A DNA stretch of 64,000 nt from Humibacter sp. RRB41. GTDB lineage: Bacteria; Actinomycetota; Actinomycetes; Actinomycetales; Microbacteriaceae. This document shows, piece after piece, positions 1 to 9,630 of this stretch; positions within the stretch are counted from its first letter, which is position 1, and each line of letters begins with the position of its first letter. A program made the translations under genes and the position numbers. Location of the stretch: the NCBI RefSeq assembly GCF_022761015.1, contig NZ_JAKWJQ010000001.1:1116001-1180000 (forward strand), in the 5' to 3' direction. Below the pieces are notes generated by a model. The model did no database searches. It saw only the letters and a program-made list of their open reading frames with translations, and had not been told where the DNA came from.

Positions 1-391
1 GGATGTTCACGCCACCGGCGGAACCGCAGGTGGTCTGCGCCTGGGTGAACTGGTCGGCGCTGAGCGCCGCGTCAGTGCCCGCGAAGTCGTAGCTGCCGTT
101 GAGCCAGTTCGTGACGCCGCCGCCAGAACCCTGCGACTTGTCGTAGTTGATCTTCACGCCGCTGGCCTGCGCCGTGAACGCTGCGGTCCAGGCTGCCTGG
201 GCGTTGGCCTGGGCACTGGAACCGCCGGCGGTCAGCGTGCCGGAGAGCGAGCTGTAGTCCACTGCGGCCGGCTTGGACGCCGTCGAGGTGCTGGTGCTCG
301 GTGAGCCGCTGCCGTCGCTCGAGCAGGCGGCAAGGGCGAGCACGGAGGCGAGGGCGATGGTCCCCGCCGCGGCTGCTTTGTTGAACTTCAC
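1..391 (-). CDS. pstS: Phosphate ABC transporter substrate-binding lipoprotein PstS (5' part only)
   Basis: Binds inorganic phosphate outside the cell and delivers it to the Pst permease. 130 residues are visible; the rest lies beyond the left edge. A lipoprotein signal has its lipobox LAAC ending at Cys23, followed by a Ser/Thr-rich linker and a PstS-like start of the ligand fold (SLSGTLTAGGSSAQ, then a GSGGGVTNWL segment and FAGTDAAL). I chose the GTG at 389-391 because AAGGGA lies just upstream; an in-frame ATG at 415 has no such site. A PHO box lies upstream at 532-553, so phosphate-starvation control is likely. pstC, pstA and pstB would be expected off the left edge. Confidence 0.9.
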   Translation of the reverse strand, partial: MKFNKAAAAGTIALASVLALAACSSDGSGSPSTSTSTASKPAAVDYSSLSGTLTAGGSSAQANAQAAWTAAFTAQASGVKINYDKSQGSGGGVTNWLNGSYDFAGTDAALSADQFTQAQTTCGSAGGVNI

Positions 392-531
392 TGTGTTCCC
401 TTCGGAATCGGTCATTGCCGCTGCGTCAGGCTGCGTGTGCCTCGAAGCGCAGCGCGTTCGGGCGACGTGCGGCAAGGGGCCGGTGAGGCCCGCTAGCGAA
501 GTTAGGCGCGGGTCGTGACCAGATTCCCCCC

Positions 532-553
532 GAACGGTGAACGGAAGGTGAAC
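532..553 (-). promoter_or_regulatory. PHO box upstream of pstS (two contiguous 11-bp direct repeats)
   Basis: Read on the minus strand, GTTCACCTTCC (543-553) is followed directly by GTTCACCGTTC (532-542). The first seven bases GTTCACC are identical, which is the actinobacterial PHO-box layout known from Streptomyces PhoP. A possible -10 element TAACTT lies at 499-504, placing the box next to the -35 region. The likely binder is the RegX3 encoded at 11622-12320. The site is seen in the sequence; binding is inferred. Confidence 0.8.
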
Positions 554-593
554 GGGATGCTACCGATGGGCGTGGTGTGCACCGGCGATGCAC

Positions 594-1538
594 TCAGAGG
601 CGCGGACTGTGCGTCTCGATCGCGATGATGCCGGAGGCGGGGTTGGTCGCCGAGAGGTGCACGACGGAATACTCGCCGACATCCAGCGCAGCGGCCTCGC
701 GAATGTACGCGCCCATCGTCGTTCCTGTGGCGAGCGCGATCTCGCGCATGATGTCGGGCAGCACGGGGCCGTGGCTGCACAGCACGGCGGTCTTGCGAAC
801 GCGCACTCGTTTGCCGATGACCTCGCGGAGGCCGAGCGCCGACGTGCCGGCCTCCCAGGCATCCTGCGACAGATTCTCGGTTCGCTTGGGTTTGACGCCG
901 TACGCGGCGCTGAGCGGAGCCACGGTCGCCACGCAGCGGACCGCCGTCGACGTGACGATGCGCTTCGGGCGCCATGCCGCGATGGTGGGCGCGTTGCTCG
1001 CCGCCTGCTGCACGCCGAGTCGTGTGAGCGGGCGCAGGGCATCCTTGCCCTTCCAACTCGCGCGCGACGTCGCCTTCGCGTGGCGCAGCACGATGAGCGC
1101 GAACGTCTGCGTCACTCCCTCGTCGGCGAGCGCTGCCCATTGGTCGATGATCTCGACGTCGCGCTTGTAGCTCAGGTATTTGCGCACGCGCTTCAGCGGA
1201 ACCCACTCGATGGCGGCGATCTCGTCGTTGGGCACGAACGTCGACGCGTGAACCGCGTCCTCGGTCACCTCGCCGGACCAGTAGTGCACGAACTTCTCCC
1301 TGCCGCTGGAGATGACGTAGTTGGTCACCCCGAGAGGCACGCCGAGCGCGACCTTCAACCCGGTCTCTTCGAGCACCTCTCGTTGAGCCGCCTGCGGCAG
1401 CGTCTCACCAGGGTCGACCTTGCCCTTGGGCAAGGTGACGTCGGCGTACTTCGTGCGGTGCACGACCAGAATGTGCGGGATGCCGTCGAGGACGCGCCAG
1501 CAGACGGCGCCTCCCGCGTAGATCGCGGTTTCCGTCAC
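594..1538 (-). CDS. mutT1: NUDIX hydrolase fused to histidine phosphatase (MutT1-type)
   Basis: 314 residues with two domains. The N-terminal NUDIX domain carries a complete Nudix box at about residues 39-61 (G39, E45, R53-E54, E57-E58, G60). A C-terminal histidine-phosphatase domain begins with the LRHAK motif at about residues 151-155. Mycobacterial MutT1 has this fusion and sanitises oxidised nucleotides such as 8-oxo-dGTP; diadenosine polyphosphates are other possible substrates. The GTG start overlaps the ppk stop by four bases (GTGA), so the two are translationally coupled, as ppk1 and mutT1 are neighbours in mycobacteria. Domain assignment is firm; the substrate is inferred. Confidence 0.9.
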   Translation of the reverse strand: MTETAIYAGGAVCWRVLDGIPHILVVHRTKYADVTLPKGKVDPGETLPQAAQREVLEETGLKVALGVPLGVTNYVISSGREKFVHYWSGEVTEDAVHASTFVPNDEIAAIEWVPLKRVRKYLSYKRDVEIIDQWAALADEGVTQTFALIVLRHAKATSRASWKGKDALRPLTRLGVQQAASNAPTIAAWRPKRIVTSTAVRCVATVAPLSAAYGVKPKRTENLSQDAWEAGTSALGLREVIGKRVRVRKTAVLCSHGPVLPDIMREIALATGTTMGAYIREAAALDVGEYSVVHLSATNPASGIIAIETHSPRL

Positions 1539-3715
1539 CGGCGAGTGCCCGTGCGCGGCCGATGCGAAATAAGCTGCATGAGCCTATTCTGCAGGTCGTC
1601 GAGCGGCTTGCCATCCTGATCGAGACTATGCCTGACCCAGCTTCCGTCTGAGGTGAGCCACCACGACGATGTGCGGTCATCCATCGCACGATCGAACAGA
1701 TCGGCCAGTTCGACGATGTGCGCGGGGTCCGTGAGGCGCACCAGCGCTTCGACCCTGCGGTCGAGGTTGCGGTGCATCATGTCGGCACTGCCGATGAACA
1801 CCTGAGGGTCGCCGTCGTTCGTGAACGCGAAGATGCGCGAGTGCTCCAGATAACGGCCGAGAATCGAGCGCACCCTGATGTTCGCGCTGTAATCCTCCTG
1901 GCCGGCCTTGAGCCCGCACATGCCTCGTACCCACAGATCGATCGGCACTCCTGCGCGACTGGCGCGGTAGAGCGCGTCGATCACAGCCTCGTCCACGATC
2001 GAGTTGACCTTGATGCGGATGCCGCTCGGCCTGCCGGCCTCGGCGTTCGTGCGCTCGTTCTCGATCGCCTTGATCAGTCCCTTGCGCAGGTGCAGCGGAG
2101 CGACCAGAAGTCGCTTGAACTTCTTCTCGATGGCGTAGCCGGAAAGCTCGTTGAACAGGCGAGTCAGGTCCTTGCCCACCTGGTCGTCGTTCGTCAGCAG
2201 CCCGAGGTCCTCGTAGATGCGCGACGTCTTCGGGTTGTAGTTTCCGGTCCCGATGTGGCTGTAGTGCTTGAGCACACCGTCTTCTTCGCGAACAACGAGT
2301 GCGAGCTTGCAGTGCGTCTTGAGGCCGACCAGGCCGTACACGACGTGCACGCCGGCCTTCTCGAGCTTGCGCGCCCAGTCGATGTTCGCCTGCTCGTCGA
2401 ACCTGGCCTTGATCTCCACGAGCGCGAGCACCTGCTTGCCCCGTTCGGCTGCGTCGATCAGCGCCTCGACGATCGGGCTGTCGCCGCTGGTGCGGTACAG
2501 GGTCTGCTTGATGGCCAGTACGTGCGGGTCGCGGGCAGCCTGCTCCAGGAAGGCCTGAACGCTCGTCGCGAACGACTCGTACGGGTGGTGCAGCAGGATG
2601 TCGCCGCGTGAGATCGAGGCGAAGACATCCGGCTTGGCATTCGGCTCGCGCGGCATCAGCTGCGCGGCCGTCGTCGGCACGTGGTTCGGGTAGTGCAGGT
2701 CGGGGCGTTCGATCTTGGAGAGCTCGAACAGGCCACCGAGGTCGAGCGGTGCGGGAAGCCGGTAGACCTCCTGCTCGGTGATGTCGAGCTCGCGCACGAG
2801 CAGGCCGAGCGTGATGTCGTCCATGTCCTGCGACACCTCGAGTCGGATCGGCGGCCCGAACCGGCGGCGAAGAAGCTCGCGCTCGAGCGCCTGGATCAGG
2901 TTCTCCGTCTCGTCCTCGTCGACCTCGACGTCTTCGTTGCGGGTCACCCGGAAGACGTGGTGCTCCAGCACCTCCATGCCGGGAAAGAGGTCGCGCAGGT
3001 GGTTGGCGATCAGGTCCTCGAGCATGATGAAGCGCATCTGCCCGACAGACTCGCGCTGATCGATGCGCACGAATCGCGGCAGCATCGTCGGCACCTTGAG
3101 CCTGGCGAACTGCTCCTTGCCCGTCTTCGAGTTGCGCACCCTGATCGCGAGATTCAGCGACAGGCCGGAGATGTACGGGAACGGGTGAGCGGGATCGACG
3201 GCGAGCGGCATGAGCACCGGGAAGATCTGCCGGGAGAAGATCTCCCGCATCTGCTCGCGGTCGGCGGCATCCAGGCTGTCCCAGGTGGCCACGCGGATGC
3301 CCGCGTCGGCCAGGGCGGTCAGGACCCCGTCGCGATACGCGCGTGCCTGCCTGTCCTGAAGCTCGTGCGCCCTCTCCGAGATGTCGGCGAGCTCGTCGAT
3401 CGGCGCCCTGCCGGTGTTCGTCTGCACGGCGAGGCCGGTGAGGATGCGTCGCTTCAGGCCCGCGACGCGCACCATGAAGAACTCGTCGAGGTTGCTCGCG
3501 AAGATCGCCAGGAAGTTCGTACGTTCCAGCACGGGAACGTGCGGATCCTCTGCGAGCTCCAGCACGCGCTGGTTGAACGCCAGCCAACTCAACTCGCGGT
3601 CCAGATACCTGTCGGCCGGAAGTGTCGGATCGAGCTCCGGATTCCAGGGCTGATCGAAGTTGTCGTCGAACTCGGTGCTCAGAGCCGAGCCGATCAGGAT
3701 GTCCTCGCCGTCCAT
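1535..3715 (-). CDS. ppk: Polyphosphate kinase 1
   Basis: 726 residues, full length. Reversibly polymerises the gamma-phosphate of ATP into polyphosphate. The N-terminal domain has the family sequences [17 protein letters not shown] and [14 protein letters not shown]. The phosphohistidine is expected at His487 in [10 protein letters not shown], and the phospholipase-D-like C-terminal half runs to the end. It precedes mutT1 in a coupled pair and lies near pstS, phoU and senX3-regX3, so a link to phosphate homeostasis is plausible. No PHO box was seen directly before its ATG. Confidence 0.96.
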   Translation of the reverse strand: MDGEDILIGSALSTEFDDNFDQPWNPELDPTLPADRYLDRELSWLAFNQRVLELAEDPHVPVLERTNFLAIFASNLDEFFMVRVAGLKRRILTGLAVQTNTGRAPIDELADISERAHELQDRQARAYRDGVLTALADAGIRVATWDSLDAADREQMREIFSRQIFPVLMPLAVDPAHPFPYISGLSLNLAIRVRNSKTGKEQFARLKVPTMLPRFVRIDQRESVGQMRFIMLEDLIANHLRDLFPGMEVLEHHVFRVTRNEDVEVDEDETENLIQALERELLRRRFGPPIRLEVSQDMDDITLGLLVRELDITEQEVYRLPAPLDLGGLFELSKIERPDLHYPNHVPTTAAQLMPREPNAKPDVFASISRGDILLHHPYESFATSVQAFLEQAARDPHVLAIKQTLYRTSGDSPIVEALIDAAERGKQVLALVEIKARFDEQANIDWARKLEKAGVHVVYGLVGLKTHCKLALVVREEDGVLKHYSHIGTGNYNPKTSRIYEDLGLLTNDDQVGKDLTRLFNELSGYAIEKKFKRLLVAPLHLRKGLIKAIENERTNAEAGRPSGIRIKVNSIVDEAVIDALYRASRAGVPIDLWVRGMCGLKAGQEDYSANIRVRSILGRYLEHSRIFAFTNDGDPQVFIGSADMMHRNLDRRVEALVRLTDPAHIVELADLFDRAMDDRTSSWWLTSDGSWVRHSLDQDGKPLDDLQNRLMQLISHRPRTGTRR

Positions 3716-3773
3716 TCACTCATCATGGCACCGGGGGGAGAACAGCGCGTTAACGCGGGTTCGCCGTGCGCGA

Positions 3774-4658
3774 TCACGCGACTCCGCGGCGCCGGAATTG
3801 CACGTCGACGGCGGCGTCGACGAATCCGGCCCGGCGGTAGAGGGCCAGGGCACGGGCGTTGTCTCCCTCGGCGTAGAGGGACGCCTGCGACCGGCCTTTT
3901 GCGAGCATTCGTCGCAGTCCCGCCTCGAGCAGAGCGCGTCCCAGCCCGCTCCCCGCGGCGCCAGGGTCGACTCCGAGCACGTAGATCTCGCCCTCGTCGT
4001 AGCCCGGTTCGAGCTTGAGCCAGTCGTAGCCGAGCATCCGGCCGTCGGCACCGCGTGCCACGAGGAAGTCCTCGGCGTCGAACCACGGCTCTGCCATGCG
4101 CTCGGCGAGATCTGTCGCGGTCACAGCGCCCTGCTCGGGGTGCGTCGCGAACGTGCGGGCGTTGAGCTCGAGCCAGTCGGCGGCATCCTGTGCAGGATCG
4201 AAGGCCGAGATGCGAATGCCGTCGGCAGGCACGGCGGCGTCGCGCAGCACCGCCGCAGCGAGATCGGGCAACCGCAGTTCGAGCAGAGTGCGAACGGGCT
4301 CGAACCCATGGCTGGATGCCAGTGCGCGCGCGGCCGGATGATCGCCGTGCGACCAGGCGGAGACATCCGCCTCGAGTTCGGGCAGAAGCCGTTCCAGGAA
4401 CGCCGTGCCATGGCCGTGGCCGCGTTCACCGGGGGCGACGACGAGGTCGAGCTCATCGCGTCCCGTCACGGCTACGGCGACCGGAACGCCGCCGGCCTCT
4501 GCGAGCTGGGCGGTACGGCGGCCGGACGCGATGTCGAGCCTGGCCTGCTCGTTGAACGGGTCGATCCCGTCTGCATCCCGAGCCGCATCCGCGATGGCGA
4601 GTACTGCCGCGGCGTGCTCCGACGCAACACGCCGCACCGTCAGCGCGCCGGAGGACAC
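3774..4658 (-). CDS. mshD: Mycothiol synthase (two GNAT domains)
   Basis: 294 residues. Catalyses the last step of mycothiol synthesis, acetylation of Cys-GlcN-Ins with acetyl-CoA. Two tandem GNAT domains are visible: an N-terminal one with an acetyl-CoA loop around APGERGHGHGTAFLERLL, and a C-terminal one with VDPGAAGSGLGRALLEAGLR. The GTG start lies three bases after the glnR stop, so it is read from the glnR transcript. The glnR-mshD order matches Rv0818-Rv0819 of Mycobacterium tuberculosis. Mycothiol is confined to actinobacteria, which supports the taxonomic call. Confidence 0.93.
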   Translation of the reverse strand: MSSGALTVRRVASEHAAAVLAIADAARDADGIDPFNEQARLDIASGRRTAQLAEAGGVPVAVAVTGRDELDLVVAPGERGHGHGTAFLERLLPELEADVSAWSHGDHPAARALASSHGFEPVRTLLELRLPDLAAAVLRDAAVPADGIRISAFDPAQDAADWLELNARTFATHPEQGAVTATDLAERMAEPWFDAEDFLVARGADGRMLGYDWLKLEPGYDEGEIYVLGVDPGAAGSGLGRALLEAGLRRMLAKGRSQASLYAEGDNARALALYRRAGFVDAAVDVQFRRRGVA

Positions 4659-4661
4659 GAC

Positions 4662-5330
4662 TCAGGCTTCTTCGTCGTCGATCACGTTGAAGCGATAGCC
4701 GACGTTGCGCACCGTGCCGATCAGCGACTCGGAGTCGCCGAGCTTGGCCCGGAGCCGCCGAACGTGCACATCGACGGTGCGGGTGCCGCCGAAGTAGTCG
4801 TAGCCCCACACCTCGCTGAGCAGCTGCTCCCTCGTGAACACTCGCGACGGGTGCGTCGCGAGAAAGCGCAGCAACTCGAACTCCTTGAACGTGAGGTCGA
4901 GTGAACGGCCGTGCACCTTCGCCGAGTAGCTGGCCTCGTCGATGGTCACACCCGACGCCTGGATCTTCGACTGCGCAGGGTCCTGCGACCTGCGGTCGAT
5001 CGCGAGGCGGATGCGCGCATCCGCCTCAGCGGGCCCGGCACCCTCCAGCAGAACGTCGTCGATGCCCCAGTCACTGTTGACGGCGGTGAGACCGCCTTCG
5101 GTGAGCACGAGCACGATCGGCACGGAGTTGCCTGCCGACGCGAGGATCTTGCACAGTGACTTGGCCCCGACGAGATCGCGACGGGCATCCACGAAGATGA
5201 GGTCGGCACTGGGAGCGTTGACGAGCGCTGTGGTGTCCGCCGGTATCTGCCGCACGCGGTGACTGAGCAGGCCGAGTGCAGGAAGCACCTCGATGGCGGG
5301 CGCGGGCGTCAGCACCAAGAGTTGAGCCAC
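4662..5330 (-). CDS. glnR: GlnR-like OmpR-family regulator of nitrogen metabolism
   Basis: 222 residues: an atypical receiver domain (D48 in FVDARRDL) and a C-terminal OmpR-type winged helix with [19 protein letters not shown], then [20 protein letters not shown]. It resembles mycobacterial GlnR across its length, including [18 protein letters not shown]. The start is the GTG at 5328-5330 because GGGAGG precedes it by four bases; a longer reading frame extends upstream but shows no family similarity. It is first in a two-gene unit with mshD. No cognate kinase is nearby, as expected for GlnR. Confidence 0.88.
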   Translation of the reverse strand: MAQLLVLTPAPAIEVLPALGLLSHRVRQIPADTTALVNAPSADLIFVDARRDLVGAKSLCKILASAGNSVPIVLVLTEGGLTAVNSDWGIDDVLLEGAGPAEADARIRLAIDRRSQDPAQSKIQASGVTIDEASYSAKVHGRSLDLTFKEFELLRFLATHPSRVFTREQLLSEVWGYDYFGGTRTVDVHVRRLRAKLGDSESLIGTVRNVGYRFNVIDDEEA

Positions 5331-5437
5331 GCGACCTCCCGCCCGCTTCAGAAGTATCCCGATCCTATCCGAGCGCCGGACCGCGATTCGCCGGGTCCGG
5401 TTGCGCATGCACACCGACGGCGGGAGAGAATGGTGGG

Positions 5438-5719
5438 GTGACGACAACGGCACTGACACCCGCGATGAGGTGGACGACCATCGTCTCCGTCTGGGTCGTG
5501 ACCCTCATCGCATCCGTGCTGGTGGGCGTCTTCGCCGTCGAGAAGGTCTCTCTGGGCTGGCTGGGCATCACCATGGCGGGGAGCATCCTCGTCGCCATGT
5601 GCGTGCAGCTGGCGACCCAGGAGAAGCAGGGGTTCGTCATCCGGTTCGGCACGAGCGTCGCCGGATCGTTCGTGATCCTCGTGCTCGCCACGGGAGTGCT
5701 CTTCCTCGTGCATGCGTGA
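5438..5719 (+). CDS. Small three-helix membrane protein, function unknown
   Basis: 93 residues from a GTG at 5438-5440. Three hydrophobic stretches of about 20 residues (roughly 14-33, 40-57 and 72-92) are separated by short charged loops, so it is an integral membrane protein. There are no catalytic motifs and I do not recognise the family. It starts about 107 bp from the divergent glnR start and is followed 19 bp later by a second tiny membrane protein. Confidence 0.7.
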   Translation: MTTTALTPAMRWTTIVSVWVVTLIASVLVGVFAVEKVSLGWLGITMAGSILVAMCVQLATQEKQGFVIRFGTSVAGSFVILVLATGVLFLVHA

Positions 5720-5738
5720 GCCTCGGTAGACTGGCGTC

Positions 5739-5849
5739 ATGCTTGTCACCCTCGAGCTCGTCTTCGTCGGACTGCTCTCCCTCGCCGTCCTGGCCATCGC
5801 CGGCGTCTCCGTGCTCGTCGTCTACAACCTGTTCAGGGGCCAGCGCTGA
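5739..5849 (+). CDS. 36-residue single-span membrane peptide
   Basis: ATG at 5739, TGA at 5847-5849. The product is almost entirely one hydrophobic helix ending in VVYNLFRGQR, as in small actinobacterial membrane peptides. A TAGACT box at 5727-5732, six bases before the ATG, suggests a leaderless transcript of its own. Its TGA overlaps the presumed CTG start of the next gene (CTGA), which supports it being translated. Function unknown. Confidence 0.6.
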   Translation: MLVTLELVFVGLLSLAVLAIAGVSVLVVYNLFRGQR

Positions 5850-6472
5850 TCTCCCTGCCCGAAGGGCTCCCCGCCGAGCTCGTTCCGCTCTCCTGGCTCA
5901 TCGGCGTCTGGGAGGGTACCGGTGTGCTCGACTACCAGGTCGATGACGACCACATCGAGCAGGAATTCGGGCAGCGGATCAGCTTCAGCCACGACGGGCT
6001 TCCGGCGCTCGCGTACAGCTCCTACACCTGGCTGCTCGACGAGCAGAACACTCCGCTGGCCACCGAACTCGGCTACTGGCGCCTCAGCCGCACGCTCCTG
6101 CCGGAAGATGCCGGCCCTGGCCTGCTGCCCGGTGCCGACGCGCGTCCGTTCGACACGGCCCAGGCCGTCGAGGCCTTGCGAACCTCAGGCGGAGGCTTCG
6201 AGATCGAAGCCCAGATCCTGCACCCTGACGGCATCTCCGAGCTGTACCTCGGGCAGGTCAAGGGTCCGCGCATCGACCTGGTGACGGATGCCGTGCTCCG
6301 CACCTCTGGCGCCAAGGACTACTCGGCAGCCACCCGGCTCTACGGTCTTGTGGAATCCCACCTACTGTGGGCGTGGGACATCGCGGCCCTCGGACAGGAT
6401 CTGCGCACGCATGCGTCGGCAAGGCTCGCGAGGACCGATCTGTCCGGACCCGCGCCCTACGTCGAGGAGTGA
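5846..6472 (+). CDS. Nitrobindin-like (FABP/THAP4-type) beta-barrel heme protein
   Basis: 208 residues if translation begins at the CTG at 5846. The family signature GVWEGTG lies at about residue 20, so the GTG at 5924 that lies inside or after it would cut off an essential motif. No ATG, GTG or TTG precedes it in frame, while AGGGG stands six bases before the CTG. Related proteins (Rv2717c of M. tuberculosis and the THAP4 nitrobindin domain) are ten-stranded barrels that bind ferric heme and react with nitric oxide or peroxynitrite. The CTG overlaps the stop of the preceding peptide. Family is firm; the start is inferred. Confidence 0.82.
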   Translation: MISLPEGLPAELVPLSWLIGVWEGTGVLDYQVDDDHIEQEFGQRISFSHDGLPALAYSSYTWLLDEQNTPLATELGYWRLSRTLLPEDAGPGLLPGADARPFDTAQAVEALRTSGGGFEIEAQILHPDGISELYLGQVKGPRIDLVTDAVLRTSGAKDYSAATRLYGLVESHLLWAWDIAALGQDLRTHASARLARTDLSGPAPYVEE

Positions 6473-6474
6473 CG

Positions 6475-7626
6475 ATGACCACAGAGCTTGCTCGCTCGCC
6501 GTTCCTCGCGCTTCCCGGCGCAGTCGCCACGCCGCAGACCGCTGCAGATGCCGGGGTGCCGGCCCACTACGGCAACCCGCTCGTCGAACAGCGCAGCCTC
6601 GAATCCGGTGAGGCGATCGTCGACCTCTCGACACGCGGGGTCGTCTCCGTTGCGGGTGGGGACCGCCTGAGCTGGCTCGACTCGATGACCAGTCAGTCGT
6701 TGCGCTCGCTGCGACCGGGGGAGTCGGCGGAGGCTCTGCTGCTCGACCCGGCCGGTCACGTCGAGCACGCCCTGCACGTGATCGACGACGGTGAGACGAC
6801 CTGGCTTCTGACGGAACGATCCGACACGGATGCCGTGCTCGCGTTCCTGACCTCGATGCGGTTCATGCTCCGCGTCGAGCCGGAAGACCGCACCGCCGAC
6901 TTCGCAACCATCGGATACATCGCTGCGCCCGGCACGGCCTGCGCGCCGGATGCGGCTGTATCGAACGACGTCGCACTGACGTGGCGCGACCCCTGGCCCG
7001 CTGTCGTCGCGGGCGGACACCAGTACGCGAGTGCCGAGCACGAGCATCCAGGCGTCACGTACCACTGGGTAGAGACGCTGGTGCAGCGGAACGGGCTGCA
7101 GGCGCTCGCCGACGCAGCAGCCTCCGGGCGATCTGCGGTCGCTGGAACGCTCGCCGCCGATGCGCTGCGCATCGCAGCGTGGCGGCCGAGGCTCGCCGCG
7201 GAGGTCGACGACCGCACGATTCCCCACGAACTGGACTGGCTGCGCACCGCCGTGCACCTGAACAAGGGGTGCTACCGCGGCCAGGAGACGGTGGCGAAGG
7301 TGCACAATCTCGGGCATCCGCCGCGCAGGCTCGTGTTCCTGCATCTCGACGGGTCCGAAAGCGCCCAGATCGAGCGCGGTGCCGAGGTGCTTCTCGGCGA
7401 TGTCGTCGTCGGGCACGTCACCTCGGCAGCGTTGCACCACGAGCTCGGTCCGATCGCGCTCGCCGTGATCAAGCGGTCGACGGATGCCTCAGCCGACCTA
7501 CGAGTGCGCGTCGACGACACCCTCGTCGCCGCCGCGCAAGAGGCGATCGTTCCTCCGGATGCCGGCGCTGAGGCGAACGTGCCGCGCATCCCGCGGCTCG
7601 GGCAGGTCACCCGTCCCGCGCGCTGA
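6475..7626 (+). CDS. ygfZ: Folate-binding YgfZ-type protein (GcvT-like fold)
   Basis: 383 residues. The ATG at 6475 follows the upstream stop by two bases. The YgfZ signature KGCYRGQE lies at about residues 264-271, within a GcvT-like fold that begins with DLSTRGVVSVAGGDRLSWLDSM. Such proteins bind tetrahydrofolate and help to assemble or repair iron-sulfur enzymes. The close spacing suggests one operon with the nitrobindin-like gene, which would fit a shared link to NO or oxidative stress; that link is inference. Confidence 0.88.
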   Translation: MTTELARSPFLALPGAVATPQTAADAGVPAHYGNPLVEQRSLESGEAIVDLSTRGVVSVAGGDRLSWLDSMTSQSLRSLRPGESAEALLLDPAGHVEHALHVIDDGETTWLLTERSDTDAVLAFLTSMRFMLRVEPEDRTADFATIGYIAAPGTACAPDAAVSNDVALTWRDPWPAVVAGGHQYASAEHEHPGVTYHWVETLVQRNGLQALADAAASGRSAVAGTLAADALRIAAWRPRLAAEVDDRTIPHELDWLRTAVHLNKGCYRGQETVAKVHNLGHPPRRLVFLHLDGSESAQIERGAEVLLGDVVVGHVTSAALHHELGPIALAVIKRSTDASADLRVRVDDTLVAAAQEAIVPPDAGAEANVPRIPRLGQVTRPAR

Positions 7627-7667
7627 GGCGGCACCATCCGTTTTCCGGCGGCCGGTAGGCTTATTTC

Positions 7668-8423
7668 ATGCCTGCTCCTTACACCCTGATACTGCTGCGC
7701 CACGGCGAGAGCGACTGGAACCAGAAGAACCTCTTCACCGGCTGGGTCGACGTGCGTCTGACCGAGAAGGGGCGCACCGAGGCGGCGCGCGCCGGCGAGC
7801 TGCTGGCATCCAGAGGCCTTCTGCCGGATGTGCTGCACACCTCGGTGCTGTCGCGGGCCATCCAGACGGCTGACATCGCGCTCGACGCCGCCGACCGCCT
7901 CTGGATTCCAGTCCGCCGCTCCTGGCGCCTCAACGAGCGTCACTACGGTGCGCTGCAGGGTCTCGACAAGGCGGAGACCAAGGAGAAGTACGGCGACGAG
8001 CAGTTCATGCTCTGGCGTCGCTCGTTCGACGTTCCGCCGCCGCCACTGGCCGACGACAGCGAGTTCTCCCAGGTCGGCGACGCTCGCTACGCCGACCTTC
8101 CCGACGCGGATCTGCCCCGCACGGAGTGCCTGAAAGACGTGATCGCTCGCATGCTGCCGTACTGGCAGTCCGACATCGTCCCCGACCTCGCCGACGGCAA
8201 GTCCGTGCTCGTCACCGCCCACGGCAACTCGCTGCGCGCACTGGTGAAGCACCTCGACGGCATCGGCGACGACGACATCGCCGAGCTGAACATCCCGACC
8301 GGCATCCCGCTCGTCTACCGCCTGAGCGAGGACTTCACCCCGCTCGGCCCCGGCGAGTACCTCGACCCCGAGGCCGCAGCTGCCGGCGCGGCCGCGGTGG
8401 CCGCCCAGGGCGCCAAGAAGTAA
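7668..8423 (+). CDS. gpmA: 2,3-bisphosphoglycerate-dependent phosphoglycerate mutase
   Basis: 251 residues, the usual length. Interconverts 3- and 2-phosphoglycerate in glycolysis. [10 protein letters not shown] holds the phosphohistidine at about residue 12; the family segments [27 protein letters not shown] and [15 protein letters not shown] with the second catalytic His are present. No ribosome-binding site precedes the ATG; TAGGCT at 7656-7661 sits six bases before it, so the mRNA is probably leaderless. In mycobacteria gpm1 lies directly before senX3-regX3; here two minus-strand genes intervene. Confidence 0.96.
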   Translation: MPAPYTLILLRHGESDWNQKNLFTGWVDVRLTEKGRTEAARAGELLASRGLLPDVLHTSVLSRAIQTADIALDAADRLWIPVRRSWRLNERHYGALQGLDKAETKEKYGDEQFMLWRRSFDVPPPPLADDSEFSQVGDARYADLPDADLPRTECLKDVIARMLPYWQSDIVPDLADGKSVLVTAHGNSLRALVKHLDGIGDDDIAELNIPTGIPLVYRLSEDFTPLGPGEYLDPEAAAAGAAAVAAQGAKK

Positions 8424-8434
8424 AGCGGGTGGCG

Positions 8435-9619
8435 TCAGCGCGCGAGCGCGCTCACACCGGTCAGGTGTCTGCCGATCAGCAGGGACTGAATGCTCTCGGT
8501 GCCCTCGTAGGTGTGGATCGCTTCGATGTCGGCCATGTGCGTGATCACGCGGTTCTCGATCAGGATGCCGTTGCCGCCGAGAAGGTCACGCGCCTTCGAC
8601 GCCACCTCGCGCGCCGTGCGAGTGCAGTGGTACTTCACGAGTGACGCCTGCGTCGGCGTGAGCCGGCCTGCGGCATCCAGATCGGCGACGCGACGGCAGT
8701 AAAGCTGCATCGACGTCAGCTGCGACAGCATCTCGCTGAGTCGCTCCTGCACGAGCTGGAACGACGCGATCGGCTTGCCGAACTGGACGCGCTGCTTCGC
8801 ATAGCTCAGCGCTGCCTCGAACGCCGCCGTCGCATGGCCCAGTGCCGACCAGGCGACGGCGGCGCGTGTGGCGTGCAGCACGGTCGAGGTGTCCCTGAAC
8901 GTACGGGCGCCCGGCAGCACGGCTTCCGCCGGAATGTGCACGTCGGTCAGCCGGATGCGCGCCTGGTGGATCGCGCGAAGCGATGCCTTGCCGGTGATGG
9001 TCTCGGCGTCGTAGCCGGGGGTGTCCTGTTCGACGAGGAATCCGCGAACGTCACCGTCGTCGTCACGGGCCCACACGACGGAGACATCGCCGACCGATCC
9101 GTTGCCGATCCACTTCTTCTCGCCGTTCAGCACCCAACCGTCGTCTGTGCGGTGCGCTGTCGTCTCGAGCGAGGTCGAGTCGGAGCCATGGTCGGGCTCC
9201 GTGAGCGCGAACGCGCCGAGCTTCTCGGCCCGCGCAAGGGGTACGAGCCACATCGCCTTCTGTTCGTCGCTTCCGTGAAGTGCGATGCTGCGCAGCGCGA
9301 GTCCGCCCTGCACGGCGATGACGGTGCCCATCGAGCCGTCGCCGCGAGAGATCTCCATGTTCACCAGGCCGGCGGCCAGCGGCGACATCGGTGTGAGACC
9401 TTCACCGCGCACGCCGTCGGTCAGAAGGTCGAGCTCGCCCAGCCTCCGTACGAGATGAAGCGGGTATTCGGTTTTGTCCCAGGCATCCGCAAGCTCGTCA
9501 CCAGTCTCGAGCGAGAACTGCCGCGCCCTGTCCCAGAACGCCCTGTCCTCGTCGGGAACGTCCGAGAAGACCTCGTAGTAGTCGGTGTCGAGCGGGACGT
9601 TGACGTCGTAGTCGGGCAC
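8435..9619 (-). CDS. Acyl-CoA dehydrogenase (glutaryl-CoA dehydrogenase-like)
   Basis: 394 residues from a GTG. An FAD-dependent acyl-CoA dehydrogenase: the segments GAFALTEPDHGSDSTSLET and NGEKKWIGNG form the substrate and FAD sites. The catalytic glutamate is expected in HTYEGTESIQSLLIGRHLTG near the C-terminus, a position typical of the glutaryl-CoA and short-chain branch. It ends 11 bp from gpmA (convergent) and starts 11 bp after phoU, so it may be read from the phoU transcript. The exact acyl substrate cannot be told from sequence alone. Confidence 0.9.
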   Translation of the reverse strand: MPDYDVNVPLDTDYYEVFSDVPDEDRAFWDRARQFSLETGDELADAWDKTEYPLHLVRRLGELDLLTDGVRGEGLTPMSPLAAGLVNMEISRGDGSMGTVIAVQGGLALRSIALHGSDEQKAMWLVPLARAEKLGAFALTEPDHGSDSTSLETTAHRTDDGWVLNGEKKWIGNGSVGDVSVVWARDDDGDVRGFLVEQDTPGYDAETITGKASLRAIHQARIRLTDVHIPAEAVLPGARTFRDTSTVLHATRAAVAWSALGHATAAFEAALSYAKQRVQFGKPIASFQLVQERLSEMLSQLTSMQLYCRRVADLDAAGRLTPTQASLVKYHCTRTAREVASKARDLLGGNGILIENRVITHMADIEAIHTYEGTESIQSLLIGRHLTGVSALAR

Positions 9620-9630
9620 GGAAAGGGAGC

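Noticed and set aside
5922-5926. GTG start for the nitrobindin-like gene
   Set aside because: It falls after the GVWEGTG motif begins and would remove a conserved heme-pocket element.
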